DNA of 64,000 bases, taken from Pseudomonadota bacterium (GTDB taxonomy: Bacteria > Pseudomonadota > Alphaproteobacteria > Caulobacterales > Caulobacteraceae). Shown here one piece after another: positions 9,074 through 18,231 of this stretch (within the stretch, counting starts at the first letter, position 1; every line of letters begins with the position of its first letter). The translations under genes and the position numbers were made by a program. Where the stretch lies: positions 310,001 to 374,000 of the forward strand of contig JAFECT010000004.1 in NCBI GenBank assembly GCA_018241995.1, in the 5' to 3' direction. The notes under the pieces are model-generated. The model made no database searches and was not told where the DNA came from. It worked only from the letters and a program-made list of their open reading frames with translations.

Positions 9074-12000
9074 TTAGGGTTCCCCGCCCGTCCGCGCCGC
9101 CTTGTGCTTCGGCTGCGGCGTATCCACCCCCACCGGCGGGGCCTCGAACATCCGCCTCAGGATGCCCGGCGTCAGCACTGACAGCGGATTGACCGAAACC
9201 TGCGGCTTCTCGAAGGAGCCCTTGGCCGAATAGCCCAGGCCCACCACGCCCTCGCCCTTGCGCGAGGTCAGGAGCTGGCCCAGCACCGGCACATTGCCGA
9301 CGGCCGCGTTCAGCGAATAGGCCGGGGCGATCGACCCCTGGAAGTCGAGCGTATCGGTATTCAGGTCCGCCACCCCCCGGGTGGTCAGGCCCAGCGCCGA
9401 GCCGGTGGCGCGGGACTCGCCCACGATCACGCGGCGGCCCCTGACCTGCACCGGCGCATCGACCACCGTGAACAGCACGCCCTCTCCGTTCAGGGTGTCG
9501 GCCAAGCCGCGCAGCGACGCCAGGGTCAGGATCTGGGCCATGGTCGGCGCCTTGACCAGGCGCACGTTCTTCATCTGCAGGTTCAGATCCGCCCCGCCCT
9601 CGACCAGCCGCCCGGTCAGGACCGCGGTGCCGCCCTTCAGGCTGGTGACGCCGAGCAGCGTCCGAGCCGCGTCGCCAGCGTTGGCCGCCTGCACCTGGAT
9701 GGCCGTGCCGCCGGTCAGCGGATAGAGCCGTCCGCTCATGCGGCTGCCGGCAGAGGTCAGGGCGGTCACGTCCATGCGCCGGACCGCCTCAGGCCCCCAG
9801 ACACCGGTCGCCTTCACCTCACGCAGCACCGCCTCGTCAGTGAATCGCAGGCCGTCGAGCTGGGCGTCGATCCGCACCGGCGCGCCCGATGCGCCCGACG
9901 CGACGCCGCCCGCCTCCGCCGGCTGGGCGGCTTCGGAAATCAGGCGCCGCGCATCCAGCCAGCGGCCGCGCAGGCTCAAGGCCATGCCCTGGTTGTCGCG
10001 CGAGGCGTGCACGGCGGAATCGATCAGGCCGTTCAGGCGCGCCCGCGTCAGGTCCAGCGACACCAGCCGCCCGCCTGGGCCCATCAGGGCCGAGCCCTCG
10101 ACCTCGGAGCCCACGCTCTGGCCGGAGATGCGCGTCAGCCGCACCGAGCCCTGGCCGTCGTCGAGGAAGTCCACCGTCAGGTGCGCCGCCTGGCCGCCCG
10201 GCTTCTTCCAGTCGCTCTCAGCCACGGTCAGAGTCGTGCCGGTCAGGTCGATGTCCACCCGGCCCGCAGCGGCCCCTTTTTCGATCGACGCCCAGCGCGC
10301 CGTGAGCGCCGCAGTCCCGTCCACATCGATCAGGTCGGGCAGGCCCCAGCGTCTCAGCCCGTGCCGGTCGAGATCGGCGCGCACCAAGTAGTTCACCGCC
10401 CCGCCCTTGCTGGCGGAGGTCTGGAAACGGATCGGTGTCCCATCCACGTCCGCCGCGCCGCTCATGCCGTCGCCGACATCGCGCCACACGGCCGAAACCG
10501 GGAGGGTCCGCCCCGGCCGCGCCAGCACCGTCGGCAGGCCCAGGAGCGCCATGTCGGCGGCCGAAAGGTCGGCACGCACCCGCCGCTCGGCGCCGCCGGG
10601 CGCCGCGTCGTTCCAGCTGACCGCCATGGCCACCGGTCCGGCCCGCACCTGGGCCGCGCCCTGCTCGCCGGCCCAGCTGGCGTCGACCACCACCTGGCGC
10701 GCCTGTTCGAACAGCGGCAGCTTCCCCAGGCCCAGCCGCCGCGCCTCAATCGGCGAGACGTCGGCCTGATAGACCAGCCTCGGCCGCGCGCCCGCCCAGT
10801 AGGTCGCGACGCCGGTCAGGGCGTCGGTCTTCACCGGCCCACGCCACATGTCGCTGTTCCGGCCGAACTTAGCCTCGACCGGGAAGCGGTCCGGCGCCCC
10901 ACCCAGCAGCGGCGTGCCGACCTTGCGCAGCGCCGGAGCCAAGCCCCAGCCGGACAGGATCACCCGGTCGGCGCCGTTGCCGTCCTTCCAGTTCACCCGG
11001 CCATCGAACACCGCGGAATGGATCACGCCCGAGCCCGCGCCCCGGTCCTCGCGGAACTTCCCGGCGAAGGGCGCCTTGGCCCCGGAGCGTCCGCCCAGGA
11101 TCCAGGCGTCCAGGAAGCCGTCGACCGCGACGTTCACGCCCTTCTCGCCGCGCCCCTGATAGCGCGTGGTCAGCTCGACCTTGCCGCGGTAGGGGCCGGC
11201 CACGCCGACGCCGTTGATCAGCACCTTGTCCTGGTCGCCGTCGATCTTCAGCTCGGCGTTGGTCATGTCCCAGCCGAGCGCCGCCTCGGTGACGCCGCCG
11301 TTGTGGATCACGCCCTGGTACTTGACCTTGTACTTCTCGGCCGGGACCTCGAAGAGCATCGGCCGGTCGAGCTGGAAGCGCACGTCCGCGCGGCCGGTGA
11401 CCCGGCTCGGCGAAAAGCCGTTGTGGGTGAAGAAGTTCAGCGGCGGCCGATCGAGGATCGTCATGATCTCGCGCGCGTCGCCGACGGCGCGGGCCTTGAA
11501 GTGGCCGATGGCGCCGTCCGGCTTGAAGGCGGGGATCTCGATCACGCCCTCCGACAGGGCGACGTTCTCCATCTTGCCCGACGACAGGCTGAGGTCGAAA
11601 CGGTTGCCCTGCACCAGGCCCTTGCCGACGCCCGCGGTGATCGGCGCGAGCTGATCGACGTAACGCACCGCCGCGTCCTGGAAGTCGAAACCGATGCGGA
11701 AGGCGCTGTTGGGCAGGATCGGCTTCTCGCCGACGCCCGGCGGGCTGTCGACCAGGAAGGTGGCGTTGGTCAGCCGTCCCTGCAGGATGGCGTGCTTCAG
11801 GTAATCGCGCACCGGCTGCACCACCGAGCGCGGCCAGAAAGCGAAGACCTGGGCGGGCGTCACCACCCCGCCGAGCCTGGCCTGCAGCTTCACGCCCAGA
11901 CGCTCGCGCTTGTCGCGCCAGAACACGGCCGAGGTGTCGACCGGCGAGCCGGCCAGGAGCGCATGCGCGCGCTGCAGGTCCAGCCGATGCGCCTCGGGCG

Positions 12001-13168
12001 TGAACACGGCCACCACCGCGACGTCGGTCAGCTCCTGCGGCGGGGCGTCCGAGGCCAGGCTTTCGAAGACCCGGGGGCCGGCGATGGCGATGTCGAGCCG
12101 CGCGGGAACGTGGCGGCGGGTGTCCTCCGGCACGAGGCGGAAGCGGCCGGTCAGATCGAGCTTGGTGCGCTCGGCCAGGAAGTGCAGCGAGGTCATCTCG
12201 ACCTCACCGCTCTGCGGATTGTAACGGGCGACCACGTCGGCGGACTCGAACGGCTCTCGCCCGTCACCGAGGCCCAGCGTGCCCTTGCCCGCCTGCAGGG
12301 TCAGGTCGGCCGCACGCACCCCGTCCTTGAAATCGTAGGAGACAGAACCGCGCCCTCCGACCAGGGCGTCAAGGCGCGCCAGCTGCTCGGTGGCGCCCAC
12401 CGAGGGGAACACCCGCGCCGGCGTGAGGCCCTCGAGCCGGCCCCAGGCCAGGGCGTCGCGCAGGCCGATGGCGGCCACGCCCCGGCCGTTCAGGGTCGCC
12501 GGAGCTCGGCCTGAGCCGTCATTCAGGCTGAGGTCGGCCTGGGCGCGCAGGCGCCCTCGGGCCTTCTCGAACTGCAGGGTGCGCACATCGGCGACCCAGG
12601 AGACGGTCCCGCGCACCTGGCGCAGCGCCAGGCGGCCGTTGGAGAGGTCGATGTCGCGCACGAAGCTGACCGGCCGGCCGTGGTGCGCGGCGCCGACGAT
12701 ATCGTCGAGCACGCCGCCGAGCTGCGACTTGCCGCGCGGCGCGGCGGACGCGTCATAGCCCAGGGCGTATTCGCCCTTGGGCGAGATCGAGACGGCTACG
12801 AAGAAGTCCCGCGCCCTGACCCGCCCCGGCGCCAGGGTCCAGGAGCCCAGCGCATCCGTGGCGATCCCCGCCTCCAGCATCCGAGCGCGGATCACGTCGC
12901 GGCCCTTGCCGTCGACCAGGGCGACGCCATCCAGCTCCAGCCCCAGCGAATGCGCTCGCGCGGTCCAGACGATGCGCACGCGCTCCAGCCGCGCCTTACC
13001 GCCCACCACCTGGTCTTCCAGCGCCTCGCGCACCACGGGCTTCAGCCACGGCGCGTCCATCGGCCCGAACGACAGGCCGATGGCGAACCCGGCCCAGACC
13101 AGGGCGCAGAACCCGATCAGGCCCGCGGCGATCAGCCGGCCACGCGTGACGAGGGACTTCAGCTCCAC
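9074..13168 (-). CDS. giant AsmA-like / DUF3971 (YhdP-type) membrane-anchored protein
   Basis: 1364 residues starting at GTG. One N-terminal membrane segment (about residues 12-34, IAAGLIGFCALVWAGFAIGL) is followed by a long beta-rich periplasmic region of repeated short strands, then an AsmA-like C-terminal part with LASLRGLADTLNGEGVLFT and a final section with VPVLGQLL and GEGVVGLGYSAKGSFEKPQVSVNP. This layout matches the YhdP/TamB/AsmA group of bridge proteins thought to carry phospholipids from inner to outer membrane. The assignment to the YhdP type rests on length and the C-terminal block. Probably single-gene, divergent from the peroxiredoxin. Confidence 0.85.
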   Translation of the reverse strand: MELKSLVTRGRLIAAGLIGFCALVWAGFAIGLSFGPMDAPWLKPVVREALEDQVVGGKARLERVRIVWTARAHSLGLELDGVALVDGKGRDVIRARMLEAGIATDALGSWTLAPGRVRARDFFVAVSISPKGEYALGYDASAAPRGKSQLGGVLDDIVGAAHHGRPVSFVRDIDLSNGRLALRQVRGTVSWVADVRTLQFEKARGRLRAQADLSLNDGSGRAPATLNGRGVAAIGLRDALAWGRLEGLTPARVFPSVGATEQLARLDALVGGRGSVSYDFKDGVRAADLTLQAGKGTLGLGDGREPFESADVVARYNPQSGEVEMTSLHFLAERTKLDLTGRFRLVPEDTRRHVPARLDIAIAGPRVFESLASDAPPQELTDVAVVAVFTPEAHRLDLQRAHALLAGSPVDTSAVFWRDKRERLGVKLQARLGGVVTPAQVFAFWPRSVVQPVRDYLKHAILQGRLTNATFLVDSPPGVGEKPILPNSAFRIGFDFQDAAVRYVDQLAPITAGVGKGLVQGNRFDLSLSSGKMENVALSEGVIEIPAFKPDGAIGHFKARAVGDAREIMTILDRPPLNFFTHNGFSPSRVTGRADVRFQLDRPMLFEVPAEKYKVKYQGVIHNGGVTEAALGWDMTNAELKIDGDQDKVLINGVGVAGPYRGKVELTTRYQGRGEKGVNVAVDGFLDAWILGGRSGAKAPFAGKFREDRGAGSGVIHSAVFDGRVNWKDGNGADRVILSGWGLAPALRKVGTPLLGGAPDRFPVEAKFGRNSDMWRGPVKTDALTGVATYWAGARPRLVYQADVSPIEARRLGLGKLPLFEQARQVVVDASWAGEQGAAQVRAGPVAMAVSWNDAAPGGAERRVRADLSAADMALLGLPTVLARPGRTLPVSAVWRDVGDGMSGAADVDGTPIRFQTSASKGGAVNYLVRADLDRHGLRRWGLPDLIDVDGTAALTARWASIEKGAAAGRVDIDLTGTTLTVAESDWKKPGGQAAHLTVDFLDDGQGSVRLTRISGQSVGSEVEGSALMGPGGRLVSLDLTRARLNGLIDSAVHASRDNQGMALSLRGRWLDARRLISEAAQPAEAGGVASGASGAPVRIDAQLDGLRFTDEAVLREVKATGVWGPEAVRRMDVTALTSAGSRMSGRLYPLTGGTAIQVQAANAGDAARTLLGVTSLKGGTAVLTGRLVEGGADLNLQMKNVRLVKAPTMAQILTLASLRGLADTLNGEGVLFTVVDAPVQVRGRRVIVGESRATGSALGLTTRGVADLNTDTLDFQGSIAPAYSLNAAVGNVPVLGQLLTSRKGEGVVGLGYSAKGSFEKPQVSVNPLSVLTPGILRRMFEAPPVGVDTPQPKHKAARTGGEP

Positions 13169-13251
13169 GCCACCATCCCGCCTGGCATCGCGTCTGGACG
13201 CCCGGCGCGGCCGGGGTTAGGTCCCAGGCCTACCGACGTGCGGAGATAACG

Positions 13252-13731
13252 ATGGCCGACGCGCTGCAACCTGGCTCCCCTGCTCCCGATTTCGACCTCG
13301 CCGCCGACGGCGGGGGCCGGGTCTCGCTGGCCGGCCTGAAAGGCCGCAACGTCGTGCTCTACTTCTATCCGAAAGACGACACGACGGGATGCACGAAAGA
13401 GGCCATCGAGTTCACCGCCGCGACAAAGGACTTCGCCGCCGAAGACGCCGTCGTCGTGGGCGTGTCCAAGGACACCGCCAAGAGTCATGACCGGTTCAAG
13501 GCCAAGCATCAGTTGAACGTGGTCCTGGGCGCCGATCCCGAGGGGCAGGCGGTGGAGGCGTATGGCGTGTGGATCGAGAAAAGCATGTACGGCAGGACCT
13601 ACATGGGCATCGATCGCTCGACCTGGCTGATCGACCGTCAAGGCGTGATCCGCCGCGTGTGGCGCAAGGTCAAGGTGCCGGGACACGTGGCGGAGGTGCT
13701 GAAAGCCCTACGCGATATGAATGCGGCTTGA
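13252..13731 (+). CDS. bcp: thioredoxin-dependent peroxiredoxin, BCP/PrxQ type
   Basis: 159-residue peroxiredoxin reducing H2O2 and organic peroxides in the cytoplasm. Motifs: GSPAPDFDL, LYFYPKDDTTGCTKEA with the peroxidatic Cys at residue 47, and IDRSTWLIDRQGVIRRVWRKV. In E. coli BCP a resolving Cys lies five residues after the first; here that position is Ile52 and no other Cys is present in the protein, so this is a 1-Cys form needing an outside thiol to resolve. Monocistronic in appearance, 83 bases from the divergent AsmA-like gene. Confidence 0.93.
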   Translation: MADALQPGSPAPDFDLAADGGGRVSLAGLKGRNVVLYFYPKDDTTGCTKEAIEFTAATKDFAAEDAVVVGVSKDTAKSHDRFKAKHQLNVVLGADPEGQAVEAYGVWIEKSMYGRTYMGIDRSTWLIDRQGVIRRVWRKVKVPGHVAEVLKALRDMNAA

Positions 13732-13943
13732 ACTTCCGCCAAGGGACGCGCCCGCGCGACGCGTCGCCGCACGAAGACGCCCGTACGGTCACGCCGGTGT
13801 GATCGGCCGGCCTTTCGAAACACTTCACGTGTCCTGAAATCCCAAGAATTGACGGGCCCGGCTTCTCTCTCCGGCGAATACCCCCGTTACGCGAATCTTG
13901 GTTAAGGCTTCGCTGCTACTTCCGATCCCTTGCGGTATCGTGG

Positions 13944-13958
13944 TTAACGAAGTGTTGA
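13944..13958. promoter_or_regulatory. possible CtrA-type box upstream of the M23/bactofilin pair
   Basis: The 290-base gap before the M23 gene contains TTAA (13944-13947), seven bases, then TTGA (13955-13958), one mismatch from the CtrA consensus TTAA-N7-TTAA used by Caulobacterales for cell-cycle control. The gap is AT-richer than its surroundings, as expected for a promoter region, but no clean -35/-10 pair is visible. Chance matches of this size are plausible. Confidence 0.25.
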
Positions 13959-14022
13959 CCCCCTTGCGCATGACCCGCCCGTGGAGGCATAAATACCGGG
14001 AGTTCGGTGGGTTTCGGGGGTC

Positions 14023-15165
14023 ATGGGCAGCACGCGTTCAACACCCGTGCGTCGTTGGGTGGAACGTACGTTCCCCGAGCGGCATCTTTATCTCCGCTCC
14101 GGCGGAGAGACGCGGGGCTATATTCTCACGACCGGCAAGCAGATGCTTTTCGCGAGCGGCGCTTGCCTGTTGGGAGCTTGGCTGATTCTGGCCACCGCGT
14201 CGACGGCCTACACCCTGTTCATGGAAACCAACGCCGAGCGCGAGGTGCGCCTGACCACCAACCGCTATGAGCGGCTGATGGCGGACCGCAATGCCCGCCT
14301 CGACAGCGCGGTGGCCAAGCTGAACGAGAACTCCAGCGACGAGCTGGCCCGCATGGTGGAAAAGCGCCATCACGCGCTGCAGGCGGTGTTCGCGGGCGTG
14401 CCCGGCGAGCCGCCCGCCACGACCCAGGCCTCGATCGACACCAAGAAGCTGACCCCGGTCGAGCGCATCCTGGCCGTCCGCTTCGACCAGGAGCGCCTGA
14501 TCGCCCGCGCCGAGCAGTACGCCCGCACCCGCGCCGAGCGGCTGCGCCTGGCCATCAAGCTGGCCGGCGTCGGCGCCCCGCCCTCTCCGGGCGCCTCCAC
14601 CGCGACCGCGGGCCTCGGCGGTCCCTTCATCGACGCCAAGGATCCCAAGGCGCTGGCCGTCGTGCTCGACGTGGACGAGCCCTTCGCCGCCCAGATCCAG
14701 CACGCCGTCGCCGACATGGGCGATGTGCGGACGCTGGAGGGCGCCGCCGCCAAGCTGCCGCTGTCGCGCCCCGCCTTCGGCGTGCCCCAGACCTCGGGCT
14801 TCGGCTATCGGGCCGATCCCTTTACGGGACGCGCGGCGCTGCACAATGGCCTGGACTTCGCCGGGCCCTTCCTGACGCCGATCTATTCGACGGCGCCGGG
14901 CGTCGTTTCCTTTACGGGACAACGGACGGGCTATGGCAATGTGGTCGAAATCGACCATGGCAACGGGTTCAAGACCCGCTACGCCCACCTCGCGGCATAC
15001 TCTGTGCAAGTGGGTCAGCGGGTCGCCGTCGGCCAGCGTATCGCGTCCATGGGTTCAACGGGCCGCTCCACCGGCCCACACGTGCACTACGAGATCTGGG
15101 CGGACGGTAAGCCCAGGAATCCCATCTATTTTGTGAGGGCCGGAGACTATGTTCAGCAAAAGTAA
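14023..15165 (+). CDS. membrane-anchored M23 (LytM) peptidoglycan endopeptidase, bactofilin partner (LmdC-like)
   Basis: 380 residues: a basic cytoplasmic N-terminal tail of about 45 residues (RTFPERHLYLRSGGETRGY), one membrane segment (about 47-68), a periplasmic helical region (about 75-190, likely coiled coil) and a C-terminal LytM domain. Zn ligands and catalytic residues are intact: H274 and D278 in HNGLD, H322 in RYAHL, H353 and H355 in GPHVHYE. It should cut peptide cross-links of peptidoglycan. The last 17 bases overlap the bactofilin gene. In Hyphomonas an equivalent enzyme (LmdC) is recruited by bactofilin through its N-terminal tail; the same is inferred here. Confidence 0.93.
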   Translation: MGSTRSTPVRRWVERTFPERHLYLRSGGETRGYILTTGKQMLFASGACLLGAWLILATASTAYTLFMETNAEREVRLTTNRYERLMADRNARLDSAVAKLNENSSDELARMVEKRHHALQAVFAGVPGEPPATTQASIDTKKLTPVERILAVRFDQERLIARAEQYARTRAERLRLAIKLAGVGAPPSPGASTATAGLGGPFIDAKDPKALAVVLDVDEPFAAQIQHAVADMGDVRTLEGAAAKLPLSRPAFGVPQTSGFGYRADPFTGRAALHNGLDFAGPFLTPIYSTAPGVVSFTGQRTGYGNVVEIDHGNGFKTRYAHLAAYSVQVGQRVAVGQRIASMGSTGRSTGPHVHYEIWADGKPRNPIYFVRAGDYVQQK

Positions 15166-15739
15166 GACCCCCCGCCCGGAAGCCAACCAGGTCCCGGTTC
15201 CTCCCCTGCCGGACCTGAAGGCTCCCCAGCCCCAGCAAGCCCATATGCAGGGCCAGGTCGCCGCGCAGCCGCAGCAGCGCGCGCCCCTGCCCGGCAAGGC
15301 GCCGTCCATGCTGGCCTCGGACCTCACCTTCGAGGGCAACATCACCGGCGCCGGCGACCTGCACATCGACGGCACCGTGCGCGGCGACGTCAAGGTGGGC
15401 CGCCTGACCGTGGGCGAGACCGGCAATGTCGAAGGCAATGTCCAGGCCGAGTACGTCGAGGTCCGCGGCCGCGTGGTCGGCGGCGTCAACGGCAAGCAGG
15501 TCAAGCTGATGTCCACGGCCTATGTGGACGGCGATATCAGCCACGAGCAGCTCTCGATCGACGTGGGCGCCTACTTCCAGGGCCGCTGCCTGCAGGGCCG
15601 CAAGGTCGCCGAGGCCGCCCCGCAGCATGCGCCGCAACAGCAGGCGGGCTACTCCACCCCCGTCTATTCCCAACCCGCCCCGGCGCCGGCCCCCGCGGTC
15701 GACACCGGCCAGCTGATCGAGCTGAAGCCCGCCGGCTGA
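15149..15739 (+). CDS. bacA: bactofilin
   Basis: 196 residues with the bactofilin layout: a proline/glutamine-rich N-terminal tail (to about residue 52), a beta-helical core from SDLTFEGNITGAGDLHIDG through VKVGRLTVGETGNVEGNV and VDGDISHEQLSIDVGAYFQG, and a disordered proline-rich C-terminal tail. Bactofilins polymerise without nucleotide into membrane-bound filaments that place wall enzymes, for example at the stalk base in Caulobacter. The start overlaps the M23 gene by 17 bases, so the scaffold and its hydrolase are made together. An intrinsic terminator follows 30 bases after the stop. Confidence 0.95.
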   Translation: MFSKSKTPRPEANQVPVPPLPDLKAPQPQQAHMQGQVAAQPQQRAPLPGKAPSMLASDLTFEGNITGAGDLHIDGTVRGDVKVGRLTVGETGNVEGNVQAEYVEVRGRVVGGVNGKQVKLMSTAYVDGDISHEQLSIDVGAYFQGRCLQGRKVAEAAPQHAPQQQAGYSTPVYSQPAPAPAPAVDTGQLIELKPAG

Positions 15740-15769
15740 TCCCGGTCTGAAACACCGTACCGTTTCGAG

Positions 15770-15800
15770 ACGGCCGGCGGAGCGATCCGCCGGCCGTTTT
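15770..15800. terminator. intrinsic terminator after bactofilin (bidirectional)
   Basis: A perfect 12-base stem, ACGGCCGGCGGA (15770-15781) with TCCGCCGGCCGT (15786-15797), closes a GCGA tetraloop and is followed by TTTT on the plus strand. It separates the bactofilin gene from a convergent gene ending at 15814, so it may serve both strands. Confidence 0.85.
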
Positions 15801-15813
15801 GATTTGGAACGCC

Positions 15814-17091
15814 CTATGGCGCGGGTTTGGCCGGGACGTGGGCGCGCGAGCCGATGGCGTAGCCGGCGACGAACGGCCGGCCCGGCGCCTCCAAAGCGTA
15901 GATCGTCGCTCCCCAGCCGCATTTGCCGCGCGTGCCGTTGATCCACTCCGCCGGCCGCACCGCGTCCGCCAGCGGCGAACCCGCGGGGAACGCGGCCTTG
16001 GCCGCGGCCAGGTTCATGTCGGGCAGCGTGTGCTGCGCGCCGAAGGCGCCGGCGTAGATCACCTCGCCCGCACGGAGATCGAAGGCGGGCGAACCCATGC
16101 ACAGGTTCAGCTCCGTCCCTCCGTTGGCGATGCCGGTCAGGCGCCATCGGCCGGGCGGCACGGCGAAGACCTCCGTCACCTGCCCGCTTGCGCCTGCGGC
16201 CTTGTAGGCTTCGCGTGAGCGCGATGCGAACACCTCCGAGGGCTTGCCGTCGACCCAGCCCGGCGTCTCGGCGTCGGGGCCCATGCGGTCGATCTCAAGC
16301 GACACGTCCGCCTCGCCGGTCAGGCTGACCACGATCCAGGCGAGACCCGCCTGAATGCCGGTCAGCTCCTGTGGCCCCAGGGGCTTGGGCGGACGGGCCG
16401 CGGCGATGCGGTGCGGCGGAATGGGCTTGGGCTTCTGGGATTCCAGCTCAGCCCGGCGGCGCTCCGCCGGCGTCAGGGACACCGAGCCTTGCAGCGGGAC
16501 GGGCAAGACGCCGATGACGACGCCGCGGTCATCCTTGCGGAACATCCATCCGCGTTGAACCGGGCCGGGAAATATCTGTTCGCCTGTCGCGGTGGCGGCG
16601 TCATTGTCGAACACGCGCACGACTTCTCCGTGCGGCTGGTCCGACACCATCCAGGCCAGCAGTTCCGGCGTGCGCTGGCGCCGGCTCGCCGCAGCCAGCG
16701 CCTTGCCCTCGTCATCACCCAGGCGCACCACGCGCCAGCCCTTGACCACCATGCAGTCTTCGAGCTGAGCGGGCCTGGCGTAGTTGTCGGCGGCCACCTG
16801 GGCCCCATCCGCCGCAATGGCCGCGCCCAGCGCCCCGCCGACGCCCGCGGCCAGAACCGAACCTCCGACCACCGTCACGGTGGTGTGGCCCTCGGGGGCC
16901 GGCACATGCATGCCTTCGATCTTCGCGCGGCAATCGGTGATGTCGGCGTCGTGCTGCGCGACGCTCCAGCCCGGATGATTGAAATAGGTGTACCCGCCGC
17001 TGGTCCTGGTCAGGTCGGCCGCGAAGCTGGGCGCGGCCATGCTTGAGATCGCAGCAGCGGCGGCCGCTGCGCAAAAGGTCGTCCGGCGCAT
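15814..17091 (-). CDS. exported protein of unknown function
   Basis: 425 residues with a clear signal peptide (cleavage likely after SFA, near residue 24). Mature protein: GYTYFNHPGWSVAQHDADITDC at the start, a glycine-rich hydrophobic stretch (VVGGSVLAAGVGGALGAAIA, about residues 73-92) that could be a membrane hairpin or glycine zipper, a middle basic/proline region (PKPIPPHR), and a beta-rich C-terminal domain. Cysteines near both ends may pair in the periplasm. I do not recognise the family. The glycine-zipper part recalls outer-membrane-associated lipoproteins but no lipobox is present. Monocistronic, diverging from the propeller gene. Confidence 0.7.
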   Translation of the reverse strand: MRRTTFCAAAAAAAISSMAAPSFAADLTRTSGGYTYFNHPGWSVAQHDADITDCRAKIEGMHVPAPEGHTTVTVVGGSVLAAGVGGALGAAIAADGAQVAADNYARPAQLEDCMVVKGWRVVRLGDDEGKALAAASRRQRTPELLAWMVSDQPHGEVVRVFDNDAATATGEQIFPGPVQRGWMFRKDDRGVVIGVLPVPLQGSVSLTPAERRRAELESQKPKPIPPHRIAAARPPKPLGPQELTGIQAGLAWIVVSLTGEADVSLEIDRMGPDAETPGWVDGKPSEVFASRSREAYKAAGASGQVTEVFAVPPGRWRLTGIANGGTELNLCMGSPAFDLRAGEVIYAGAFGAQHTLPDMNLAAAKAAFPAGSPLADAVRPAEWINGTRGKCGWGATIYALEAPGRPFVAGYAIGSRAHVPAKPAP

Positions 17092-17228
17092 GTGTATTCC
17101 CCCGAATGCAGCCGCAACGCTAACTCAGGACCGGCGCCGACGCGAGACCCGCGTTATCTGCGGCGGCGATGAGAGAGACGCTCTGGTTCCTGACGGTTAA
17201 GGTCACGCCCTGACCGGGGGGAGGATCA

Positions 17229-18221
17229 ATGACCAGAAGGCTGATCAGGCTCGCGATACTGGCGACGACGCTCAGCACGGCCTCGCCTGCAGCGACCGCC
17301 GATGCGCCGGGCATCCCGGGCATTCGCCATCCGGTGGCGGACCTTCACCCCGCTGCGACCCTCAAGCTCGGCAAGACCGCCGACTGGGTCGATATTACGC
17401 CAGACAGCGTTTGGGTCGGCGCCACGAGCCCGAATTCAGTCACGCGCATCGATCCCCGCACCAACCGCAAGGTCGCGACCGTCGAGCTGCCCGGCGAACC
17501 GTGCGCAGGCCTGGTCTCCGGCTTCGGCGCCCTGTGGATCCCGTTGTGCGGCGCCAAGCCCGGCTTGGCGCGGGTGGATATGAAGACCAACCGGCTCGAC
17601 CGCGTGATCCCGCTGGGGGTCAAGGCCGAGGGCGGCGTGACGGCCAGCGGCGACAGCCTGTGGCTCGTCGTGGACGATGCGGGAACCCTGGTCCGACTGG
17701 ACCCCGAGACCGGCTCGGTGCGCCAGCGGATCAAGATCGCGCCCGGCTCGCACAACCCGCTCTATGCCCAGGGCGTGGTCTGGATCACCGATGTGGCGGG
17801 CGCACAGATTACCGCCGTCGACGCCGCGACCGGCAAGGTGCTGGGCGAAACGCCCACCGGCCCTAACCCGCGCTTCCTGACCACCGGCTCCGGCGCGCTC
17901 TGGACCCTGAACCAGGGCGACGGGACCCTGACCCGCATCGACGCTCGCACCCGCAAGCCCGTGGCCACCATCGCGCTCGGCACGCCAGGCCATGGCGGAG
18001 ACATCGCCTGGGGTGGTGGCCGCATCTGGACCACGCTCAGCGGCGTGCCTTTGTCTGAGACCGATCCGCGCCGCAACCGGCCGGTGCGCCAGTGGACCGG
18101 CTCCGGCGGCGACTCGCTGAAGGTCGGCTTCGGCGCGGTTTGGCTGACGGACTACAAGGGCGGGACGGTCGCGCGACTGGCGCTGAGGGGCCTGGGACGC
18201 CCCGCGAGCAGGCCGCGCTGA
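17229..18221 (+). CDS. exported YVTN/virginiamycin B lyase-like beta-propeller protein
   Basis: 330 residues with a signal peptide (cleavage near ATA, residue 24) and at least six repeated blades with the pattern VxRIDPxTxKVxAT and GALW (SVTRIDPRTNRKVATV, GALWIPLCG, LVRLDPETG, ITAVDAATGKV, LTRIDARTRKPVATI). This is the YVTN / Vgb-like seven-bladed propeller layout. True virginiamycin B lyases use a His near the shaft; I could not confirm an equivalent, so a binding or surface role is as likely as a lyase. It converges with the TonB-type receptor gene (10 bases between stops). Confidence 0.75.
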   Translation: MTRRLIRLAILATTLSTASPAATADAPGIPGIRHPVADLHPAATLKLGKTADWVDITPDSVWVGATSPNSVTRIDPRTNRKVATVELPGEPCAGLVSGFGALWIPLCGAKPGLARVDMKTNRLDRVIPLGVKAEGGVTASGDSLWLVVDDAGTLVRLDPETGSVRQRIKIAPGSHNPLYAQGVVWITDVAGAQITAVDAATGKVLGETPTGPNPRFLTTGSGALWTLNQGDGTLTRIDARTRKPVATIALGTPGHGGDIAWGGGRIWTTLSGVPLSETDPRRNRPVRQWTGSGGDSLKVGFGAVWLTDYKGGTVARLALRGLGRPASRPR

Positions 18222-18231
18222 CGCCCTCGCC

